22,144 bases of DNA from the NCBI GenBank assembly GCA_030523505.1, contig JAUNIK010000004.1, positions 1-22,144 of the forward strand. The letters run 5' to 3'. Below, piece after piece: positions 15,701 to 22,144 of the stretch (position 1 is the first letter of the stretch; the number at the start of each line of letters is the position of its first letter). This DNA is from Prevotellaceae bacterium. GTDB lineage: Bacteria > Bacteroidota > Bacteroidia > Bacteroidales > Bacteroidaceae. A program made the translations under genes and the position numbers. A model generated the notes under the pieces. The model did not search any database and was not told the DNA's origin. It worked only from the letters and a program-made list of their open reading frames with translations.

Positions 15701-18700
15701 GCGTTAAGGCCATTGAAGATAACAGTCGATGTGAACGGTGTAGCCGTCATGGTGTCGAGTTGTGCTGTAGTCAAAGCACTTTCTGAGATGATAGCTTCAA
15801 GTGAAGTAGCATCGGTAGAAACAGATGATACGATGATTTCAGAAGCGCTGCAACCAGAAGTGCTTGCGCCATCAACGTAACAACGACGTTCTTGTACTAC
15901 AACATTGTCGATAGCCAATGGTGGGTCGTACTGGTCGGAGCCATCGTTCCTCCACATAAATACAAGTTGTTTAACAACAGTATCGGTTGTGTTGAACGCG
16001 TAGTTCACATGTTGCCATGTGGTGCTAGTCCACAATACTTCGTTAGCACCTGCGAGATTAATCCATCCGTCAGGATCTTCATAGATATCGTCGTAAGTAT
16101 CGTAATATTGTCCTGCAGTAGGTGTTACCGAAGAAGGAGCAAGATAAGCTTTACCACCATCGTAGTCTTCCTCACCATTACACAACCAATCGAATGAGAT
16201 GGTGTAAGAGCCAGGTAAGAAGCGGAGTGTGCGGTAAGCATATGTGTGACAAATAGAACCGCTATAAGTGTGTGATGTTCCGTTGCTACTTGAGATGTAG
16301 AGCGATTGTGTACCGCTGTTAGCTACTGCGCTGCCAATACAGAATTTGTTGGCTTCGTTGCCGTTTGCCAATGCCCACTTAGCGTTATCTGTTGCGTCGG
16401 AGAAGTTGGTTGCGAGTGGCAAATCTTCTGGTATGTTAGCTGTGCGTGCACTCAAAGCGGCGCTCCATTGACTTTGGTCGGTTGACGAGCAATAAGTACG
16501 AACATAGAATTCGTAATTTGTTGATGGTGGCAAATTGTATACCGTGCAAGTGTTAGACGTTGTTCTAACAATGTTTGTTGCTGTGTTAGGATCTGCACCA
16601 GCAGGCACTAAGACATACTCCCATGCGGAGTCGGTGCTTTGAGCAGCCGTCCACGAGAAGCTGAGAGAGTTTTCTGTTGAATTGGTGCAGTTGGTAACAT
16701 CAATACGGAAACAAGTTGGAGTTGGTTCGAGATAGATATCGTCGAGGTAAATATAACTATAACCAGCAGCACGACCATTTTGGAATGCAATGTATCTCTT
16801 GGTTCCAGTGTAATTGCTGAAATCGTAAGTATATTTTGTCCAATCTGTTGTTGATGGTTCAAATGTTGCCAACGTATCGAATGAGCTGATTGAGTCAGGA
16901 TTTTCTACCACACCCAGTCTAATTTCACCATAGCCTGCTGTTGTGGAGGTCTTCTTAACATAGAAAGTAAGGTAGAGACCTTGCAACGAGTCAACATCCA
17001 ATTCTGGCATTACAGCATAAGTAGTCATGTTCGTTCCTGTATACAAGTAAAGCGAATTAGGTGTTGAGTGGCTGGTTGTGATGACGTAAGGATAGGTAGC
17101 AGAGCCGTCGCTACGACCTACAGTCCAACAAGCAGGTTGTGTATAGGTTGTTGAACCTTCTTTAAGCACAAGATCAGTCATTCCTTCTGAGAATGGAATT
17201 GACATTGGTGTACAACCTGTTTTGAATACGATAGGACGAGCATAACGGTTGGTGTAACTGTTAGGACCGCATTGAACGCGTGCATATACATAGTAGTTAG
17301 TACGTCCTTTAAGTCCTGACACATGCAATGGGAGTGCATTGACATTTATCACTGTATCGACAGCGAAATTACCAGCAGCAAGGCTGTCGATGCTTTCAAC
17401 GTCCAAACCAGTGTTTACGGTAGTTACTTGAATGTGTACAAGGCTATCGCTTGCATGGAGTGTGTTTAGCATAATGTCGGCTTCGCCACCGTTGACGTTC
17501 GTCACAGCCAAATTAGATGGTGTTGTACAAGCAACACAACTATCTACCGAGAGGTCGTCGATATATAGGTTATGAGTCAACGAGTTCAGGTCGCCATCAG
17601 CCATAATTGCTAAGTAAGCATTGGTGTAGCCACCAGTGTAGGTGTCGAGACGGAGCGAGTAAGGAGTCCAGACGTTGGTGCTTCTTACGGTGTCGATAGT
17701 TACAAATGAGCTAAGGTCGCCTGGGTCGGTTACCACACCAACCAAGAAGACAAGTGCTTGTGAAGAAGTAACACCGTGTACGAAGTTCAATTTGTAGTTA
17801 TTCAAATTACCAGAGAGTTGTGGTAAGATAGCTACGCCTTTTGACGAACCACCAGTGCTGTAGTAAGCAAAGATACGAAGTGCCGACGTGTCGTTGTTTG
17901 CGGTGTCAACATTATAGTATGTAGCGCTTTGGCAGTAAGGAGCGTAAGGATAGGTGCTTGATGGTTCTGGTGTCGTACCATTGCGTTCGTAGAGCGATGT
18001 CCAACATGTTGGCATATCAGCGACAGCAAGGTTATTAACATCGAAACCTTGAGTGTAAGGCACTGGTTGTGCAGGACATGATGTCGTGAATGAGTATTCT
18101 TCACTCCACAACGAGAGCAAGTTGTCTGACGATTGACAGTCGGCCTGAACGTAGCAATAGTAAGTTGTGTTGACTGAGAGATAACCAGCGAGATCGACAT
18201 AGTTGTCGGTGACTTGTTGCTCATAAATCAAGACTTCACTTTCGTTACCAGTGATGGTGTCAGGGTCAACAGGCGATGTGGTAATCAATACATCGTAGTA
18301 GATACCATTGTCGGAACTCCAGTTAAGCTGTCCACCCGTTGTGGTCAAGTTGCTAACAGAGAGGCCGGTCGGTTGTGCACAAAGACGGTCGTCTTTAATC
18401 ACAATGTCGTCAAGAAATATGTAGTTAGAAGTGGTACCGATAGATGGATCTGAGAAGAATACGATATAGTTTTTACCTGTCACATTACCGGTGTAATTGT
18501 GTAGGTGCACGAATTTTTTCTCCCAAATGTTAGCTGTTGTGTTATAAACAGTGTCGACAGGGACGAAGGTGCTAGGATCGCTTGGATCGTTACAAAGACC
18601 TACTACAATATTCTTACCTGCTGTGCTATAGCGCATGTAGAATTCTACACCATATCTGGTGATATCGGGAACGTCGATATAAGGCGTTGCTATCATCGCA

Positions 18701-21700
18701 AGGGTCGATGTAGAATAGCTATAGAAGTAGAGGTAGTGTGTACCAGAGTAAGCCGCTGTTGGATTGCTGATGATATAAGGATAGGAGGTTGATTGCATCC
18801 TTGTCCAACAAGTTGGTATACACGATGTTCCAGAGCAGTTCTCTGCTTCAAAGTCGATAGCATAAGGCAGGTCTGATTGCGCGATTACCATACAAGCAGT
18901 GCTTGGTGTGAAGTATGCCCAAGCAGAAGTGTCGCCAGCAGAACAGATGGTACGCAGAGCAGCATAGTACATGGTGTTGCGTGTCAAACCAGTGATTGTG
19001 TCGCTTGCACCAGGAGCCAAAATGGTGTGATGCATTGCGCTCGATGTATTGGTTACGTCGATTTGTGTTGTGTCGAAACACAATTCATAACCAATTTGTA
19101 TGCTGTCAGCACATGTTGGTGAGAATACCATCATGTTGTCTTTGGCACTTATATTCGGTTCTGGACGGTGACACGTCTCCATGCCTACGTACAGGTTGTC
19201 GATAGTTGCAGATGGAGCGGTACCAATCGAAGCATCGTTCTTCCAGTAGAATACTATATTATATATTGTAGTATCTGCGAAATAAATCTGATTATTTTGT
19301 GTTGTCCACGTGCTTTGCAAATTGAGTTTCACGTTGTTGTCAAGTGCTATCCACGTGGTGTCTGGTGTTCCTGATGTTACAATGCCATTGTTGGTATTAG
19401 CAGCGAGGTTTACTGAAGCAGGAATGAGGTATACACGCATGTAGTCGAAGTTACCTTCACCATAACATTTCCAATCGAATGAAATGGTGTAGAGACCAGG
19501 TGTGAAGCGTAACGTGCGATAAGTATATGCATAAGATTGTGCATTTATTACATAGGTATTGTTTGCACCTTGGTCGCCAGAGATGTACATTGCGGTGTTA
19601 TCGCCGTTACCATCAGCTGTACCACAGTACCAATTGTTGGATGGAGCACCAATGGTGGCCCACTTAGCATTGTCGGTTGCATTGCTGAAGTTGGTGGAGA
19701 GTGGTAAGTTTTCTGGTACGTTTGTTGTGCGTGTAGCGCAAGCATTGCTCCAACGGCTGGTGTCGCCAGGTTGACAGATGGCACGAACATACACGTCGAA
19801 TGGTGAACTTGAAGGCAGACCAGTAAATGTTGCTGTTGTGGTCGACACTGTGAGAACAGATGTTGCGTTAGAATCAGGGTCGAAGCCTTGAGGACCAATA
19901 ACAGCTTGATAAGTGCCTTGTGTGCCAACACCTGGAGACCAAGCAACGTCGATTTGCGTTTCTGTAACGTTGGTTACATGAACATCTGTTGGACGGTCGC
20001 ACGATGGGATGAAGTCTAAGCAAACGTCATCGAGATATAGGTAGTTGGTAGATGCAGTGTGGTTGTCGGTGAAGACGATGTAGTTACCATTACCTACATA
20101 TTGATCGAAGTTCACTATTACTTCGTGCCAATAAGGTGAAGATGTCGTACTTGTTTGAACCGTGTAGATGGTATCGATTGGAGTAAAGGTAGAAATGTCG
20201 TTAAGATCCTCCATTACACCAACACAAAGTCCTGAAGCAGCATTTGTTGATACGAAATAGAAAGTTACACGCATTTCTTGGATGGTGTGTCCAGGAACGT
20301 TGATGCGTTGTGTAGCTATCACGTTACGTTGCATTTGGTAACCATAGATGTAAAGCGAACCATAAGTGTTTGTTGCGTTTGGTGTATGGTTATAAGCCGT
20401 TGTGCTAACGTAAGGATATGAGCCGTAGTTGCTCACTTTAGTCCAACAGGTTGGGAATGCTGTTGTGTCAGTGCCATAGTTTTCGAAGTCTTCTGTATAT
20501 GGCAATGTGGTGATGCCGTTGGCGCTGTTCTCAGATAATATGTCGGAGGTTGGTGCAAGACATACGCGCATATAATCGTTAGATGCTTGACCATTACCTT
20601 TCCAGTTATAAGAAACGGTGTAGTGTCCTGGTGTGAAACGGAATGTACGTGTAGCATAAGCGTACGATGTGGATGTGATAGAATAACCATTCGTTACACC
20701 ATTATCTTCAGAAATATAGAGTGAGGTATTGTCGCCGCAACCAGTGGCATTGCCAATGTACCAATCGTTGATTGGAGTGCCTACGGTCGACCAGTGTGCA
20801 TTGTCGGCAGCATCGTTAAAGTCGGTGTACAAAGGTAACGATTCAACGGCGTTCGTTGTAGTAACCGACTTAGCATAGCTCCATGCAGAGGTGTCGCCAG
20901 GTGTACAGATGCCTCTTACGTAAATTTCGTAATTGGTTGCTGGTGTCAACGAGGTGAAAGAGCACGAAGCTACGTTGTTGATGATTTGACGACTTATTGC
21001 CGTTGAATCAGGATTGAAACCACGTGGTCCGATAACAGCTTGCCACTGTGTCTCGCCAGAAACACCTTGTGTCCAACTGCAAGAAATTGCGTTTTCTGAA
21101 ACAGTAGAGATATTAATGGTTCGTGGACGGTCGCAAGTAGGAATTACTTCGAGACGAATGTCGTCGATGTAAACAAGATTGGAGGATGTGGTGTGGTTAT
21201 CAGAGAAAGCAATGTAAGTGCCCGTACCCGTATAATTCGTAAAATCGACAATACACTCTTGCCATTCATTAGCTGCTTGGCTCATAAATGTGTCAACAGG
21301 TACAAATGATGCTGGGTCGGTGAGGTCGTCCATCACACCAACACACATACCATAGGATGCGTAGGTGGTGTACATAAAGAATGTGAGACGGAGATCTTGC
21401 AAACGCTTTCCTGGTACGTCGATACGTTGCGTTGCTGTGATGTTGCGTGTGCTACCATAACAATAGAAATAGAGCGCACCAGGGGTGGTATTGTTAGTAG
21501 TGTGATTGTAATTAACAGTGTTAACATACGGATAGCCGCTGTAGCTCTGTACTCTTGTCCAACAGGTAGGGAAAGCAGAACTACCGGTGCCGTAGTGTTC
21601 AAAATCTTCCTCGTAAGGCAATGTGGTGATGTCGAGACAGCCTGTTTGGAAGCTGGTGTTGCTCCAGTTGCCAACGCCGTTACCTGCCGACGTACAGTTC

Positions 21701-22056
21701 GGACGAATGTAGACGTAATAGGTGGTAAGCGGCGAGAGACCTGTTAGTGATACTGGCAGAGAGTTTACTGTAGTATCAATCACTGCTGAGGTAATTGCGT
21801 CGGGTGTTGTGGTTGATGTGGTAGTCACTTTTACTTCCCACTGTGGTGCAGTGCCAAGCCAAGTGAGTTGAGCAGAAGTGCCGCCAACGTTCAATGCACG
21901 AATAATTGATGCATCCGGACAAGCTGGGGTGTCGAACGTGATGTTTGATCTGCTTGGTAGTAATAACCATAAACCGATGCTGCATTTGAGCCCGTGTGAT
22001 AGTAGCTTGTTGTCGATGTTGGCATGTAAGCCGAGGCTTGTGGCGTTGCTGCCCAA
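12484..22056 (-). CDS. giant modular T9SS-secreted surface protein (fibronectin III / jelly-roll repeats), 5' end broken or incomplete
   Basis: About ten fibronectin type III-like domains (for example VTETQIDVAWSPG to FDVYVRAICQPGDTSRWS) alternate with jelly-roll modules of the cleaved-adhesin/MAM type. Eight long modules carry LPYxxDFE, PTCWT, YPY, YIxF and YxDDI; three shorter ones carry NFSxATDNAKW and FRFTPGxYTISFDW. Five GCDS-type repeats and a Por secretion tail (SPNPVKRGGEV to YGKVIVK) end the protein. Such proteins cross the outer membrane by the type IX system and are anchored or released at the surface, where they probably bind host or matrix glycans or proteins. The listed start is a TTG and is not credible: recognisable homology begins near 21950, and the upstream reading continues in another frame to the window edge. 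No enzyme domain was recognised. Confidence 0.92.
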   Translation of the reverse strand: MGSNATSLGLHANIDNKLLSHGLKCSIGLWLLLPSRSNITFDTPACPDASIIRALNVGGTSAQLTWLGTAPQWEVKVTTTSTTTPDAITSAVIDTTVNSLPVSLTGLSPLTTYYVYIRPNCTSAGNGVGNWSNTSFQTGCLDITTLPYEEDFEHYGTGSSAFPTCWTRVQSYSGYPYVNTVNYNHTTNNTTPGALYFYCYGSTRNITATQRIDVPGKRLQDLRLTFFMYTTYASYGMCVGVMDDLTDPASFVPVDTFMSQAANEWQECIVDFTNYTGTGTYIAFSDNHTTSSNLVYIDDIRLEVIPTCDRPRTINISTVSENAISCSWTQGVSGETQWQAVIGPRGFNPDSTAISRQIINNVASCSFTSLTPATNYEIYVRGICTPGDTSAWSYAKSVTTTNAVESLPLYTDFNDAADNAHWSTVGTPINDWYIGNATGCGDNTSLYISEDNGVTNGYSITSTSYAYATRTFRFTPGHYTVSYNWKGNGQASNDYMRVCLAPTSDILSENSANGITTLPYTEDFENYGTDTTAFPTCWTKVSNYGSYPYVSTTAYNHTPNATNTYGSLYIYGYQMQRNVIATQRINVPGHTIQEMRVTFYFVSTNAASGLCVGVMEDLNDISTFTPIDTIYTVQTSTTSSPYWHEVIVNFDQYVGNGNYIVFTDNHTASTNYLYLDDVCLDFIPSCDRPTDVHVTNVTETQIDVAWSPGVGTQGTYQAVIGPQGFDPDSNATSVLTVSTTTATFTGLPSSSPFDVYVRAICQPGDTSRWSNACATRTTNVPENLPLSTNFSNATDNAKWATIGAPSNNWYCGTADGNGDNTAMYISGDQGANNTYVINAQSYAYTYRTLRFTPGLYTISFDWKCYGEGNFDYMRVYLIPASVNLAANTNNGIVTSGTPDTTWIALDNNVKLNLQSTWTTQNNQIYFADTTIYNIVFYWKNDASIGTAPSATIDNLYVGMETCHRPEPNISAKDNMMVFSPTCADSIQIGYELCFDTTQIDVTNTSSAMHHTILAPGASDTITGLTRNTMYYAALRTICSAGDTSAWAYFTPSTACMVIAQSDLPYAIDFEAENCSGTSCIPTCWTRMQSTSYPYIISNPTAAYSGTHYLYFYSYSTSTLAMIATPYIDVPDITRYGVEFYMRYSTAGKNIVVGLCNDPSDPSTFVPVDTVYNTTANIWEKKFVHLHNYTGNVTGKNYIVFFSDPSIGTTSNYIFLDDIVIKDDRLCAQPTGLSVSNLTTTGGQLNWSSDNGIYYDVLITTSPVDPDTITGNESEVLIYEQQVTDNYVDLAGYLSVNTTYYCYVQADCQSSDNLLSLWSEEYSFTTSCPAQPVPYTQGFDVNNLAVADMPTCWTSLYERNGTTPEPSSTYPYAPYCQSATYYNVDTANNDTSALRIFAYYSTGGSSKGVAILPQLSGNLNNYKLNFVHGVTSSQALVFLVGVVTDPGDLSSFVTIDTVRSTNVWTPYSLRLDTYTGGYTNAYLAIMADGDLNSLTHNLYIDDLSVDSCVACTTPSNLAVTNVNGGEADIMLNTLHASDSLVHIQVTTVNTGLDVESIDSLAAGNFAVDTVINVNALPLHVSGLKGRTNYYVYARVQCGPNSYTNRYARPIVFKTGCTPMSIPFSEGMTDLVLKEGSTTYTQPACWTVGRSDGSATYPYVITTSHSTPNSLYLYTGTNMTTYAVMPELDVDSLQGLYLTFYVKKTSTTAGYGEIRLGVVENPDSISSFDTLATFEPSTTDWTKYTYDFSNYTGTKRYIAFQNGRAAGYSYIYLDDIYLEPTPTCFRIDVTNCTNSTENSLSFSWTAAQSTDSAWEYVLVPAGADPNTATNIVRTTSNTCTVYNLPPSTNYEFYVRTYCSSTDQSQWSAALSARTANIPEDLPLATNFSDATDNAKWALANGNEANKFCIGSAVANSGTQSLYISSSNGTSHTYSGSICHTYAYRTLRFLPGSYTISFDWLCNGEEDYDGGKAYLAPSSVTPTAGQYYDTYDDIYEDPDGWINLAGANEVLWTSTTWQHVNYAFNTTDTVVKQLVFMWRNDGSDQYDPPLAIDNVVVQERRCYVDGASTSGCSASEIIVSSVSTDATSLEAIISESALTTAQLDTMTATPFTSTVIFNGLNAQTTYNIYIRGFCASGDTTLWYNTTGTTLCADILVNDTTNYVENFDTYGYGSTLFKPSCWTSVYSAGTAYPYLTGSQSYSSPASMYFYSYGSAYSYMASPAVTGTPINNVKVNFKMYTTATTYTMQVGVMSNPNDISTFELVEEVSVSAVLTWNDISVNLTSYTGTGRCICIMSPICGTGHYTFIDNVVFSVVDSCTYPGINVDASVSYDDVTVNIIPAHATDSIFDVVVVPVGSTPSYASPEYSGTVIVPNNSINITTLAANTSYTVWARSWCGNDSSNLSAWHSTTFKTGCPNVVIDSVHSYAQNFDSDGTGTTAKPSCWTTSSTYSISYPYINATYYSSSPASLYFYNPASYVTYAVTPLLSGIPVNQMEMTLEYRLGTTTATVLQVGVMTDPEDLSTFTPVDTIDNTNSSYGSFSPINILFNRYTGNGQYIAFVAQDYVTGYIDNVNIHMIPSCVRPSIALGTSVADTLSFSIVPAFDTDSLWEVVVNKNNTLPDTTNAVYNAVVSNTNIVVTGVTASNVYNIWARTVCADGASAWTMVSCRAACGDVLIDQTHNFVENFDSDGAGSTANHPSCWSSVTNYPTAYPYITSTQKVSGIGSVYFYGSASYYCFLATPKLVGSTVNLMQATYNLYFGSTNYFAAVGVATNPTDVSTITIIDTIVPAATGWNSYTVNFENYRGNGQYIVFLAPSPQQMTSPTSTSYTYFYLDDVNISLRHYSGTKNINTTVCDGYNYVANGFNISSTELDITQSPMTFQRIVNDTLVTLTLNIVSSAQTVINDTVCQGVTYTLNGFNESTSGTYYRYLNTVDGCDSIVTLNLTVLPGYTDTEYVTICSTQLPYTWRGQTCTASGTYTYYGATGSTATCDSVINLVLTVSNAVNVTENYAICQGNSYTWNGNTYTTAGSYTWQGTTASGCDSIVTLNLTVNPTYNTTETQTITSNDLPYTWNGQTITAAGTYTYRGTTAAGCDSVVTLILTVNVGIDYAEDGMFAISPNPVKRGGEVRLDVTLNEADRDGLVIELFTSNGELIDRTEPKEQPMFVKMPDVDGLYMIRLTTGTGRVMYGKVIVK
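12754..13545 (-). repeat. five tandem GCDS/LTV repeats before the sorting domain
   Basis: Units of 48-61 residues occupy 13363-13545, 13219-13362, 13057-13218, 12904-13056 and 12754-12903 in protein order. The typical pattern is an early Cys-containing strand, YTWNG, T(A/S)GTY, GCDS(I/V)VTLNLTV. The first unit is degenerate and lacks the GCDS Cys, and the last replaces the early Cys with TSND. Probably a stalk between the adhesive modules and the tail. Confidence 0.85.
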
Positions 22057-22144
22057 GTTCCTTCAGCTTCAAACATTTTTATCCAACACGAGTTGAAGTC
22101 GTCGGACGACTCAAATCCGCAGTTGTATGGTGTGCTTATTGCTG
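21891..22144 (-). pseudogene. out-of-frame 5' continuation of the giant adhesin gene, partial
   Basis: This frame is open from the window edge to a TGA at 21891. It reads TPYNCGFESSDDFNSCW, later SVYGYYYQADQ, which is the N-terminal third of a jelly-roll module of the same kind as those downstream. It is in a different frame from the main ORF. Homology appears to pass from this frame to the main one at about 21930-21970, where roughly 110 residues of the module are absent. Either the gene is broken by deletion plus frameshift, or the assembly collapsed repeats here. Confidence 0.7.

Noticed and set aside
21950..22056. N-terminal codons of the main giant ORF beginning at a TTG
   Set aside because: The homologous reading in this stretch is in another frame, so these codons are an out-of-frame read of the upstream module.

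Overview
The window looks like a Bacteroidales chromosome, most plausibly Prevotella or a close relative. Three things point there: a giant surface protein ending in a type IX secretion (Por-type) C-terminal tail, Bacteroidetes-style promoters with a TAnnTTTG -7 box, and an outer-membrane barrel gene paired with amtB. The genus is an inference from gene content and style, not from a marker gene.

Left part (1-9120): an array of 82-bp tandem repeats (1-440) borders a minus-strand type I restriction-modification operon. In transcription order it is promoter (about 9115-9084), hsdM (8998-7295), hsdS (7298-6159), a Schlafen/AlbA_2-HATPase-winged-helix regulator (6140-4725), a short scar, a dinD homologue (4601-3774), hsdR (3763-563) and a rho-independent terminator (461-441). 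The scar (4718-4613) is informative. It joins the first 5' bases of an hsdR to the 3' end of an hsdS, so the two accessory genes each lie between an hsdS tail and an hsdR head. This suggests that two versions of the operon with different cargo in the same hsdS-hsdR slot were merged. The hsdM reading frame also carries an in-frame REP-like repeat.

Middle part (9120-12190): back-to-back hairpins separate the restriction operon from a two-gene minus-strand unit, an outer-membrane beta-barrel protein of the TorF/Gcw_chp type followed by the ammonium transporter amtB. Divergent from it is a small membrane-anchored AraC-type regulator, with a symmetrical terminator behind it.

Right part (12376-22144): one very large minus-strand gene encodes at least 3,150 residues of alternating fibronectin type III-like and jelly-roll (cleaved-adhesin/MAM-like) modules, then five short Cys-containing repeats and the type IX sorting tail. 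The gene runs off the right edge. Near the edge the reading frame shifts and most of one jelly-roll module is missing, and an internal chimeric module is visible near 20510. Both suggest recombination between modules, or assembly collapse for the frameshifted one.

I see no tRNA, rRNA, CRISPR array, transposase or integrase. The most unusual content is the accessory-gene slot of the restriction operon and its scar, rather than a wholly unknown system.
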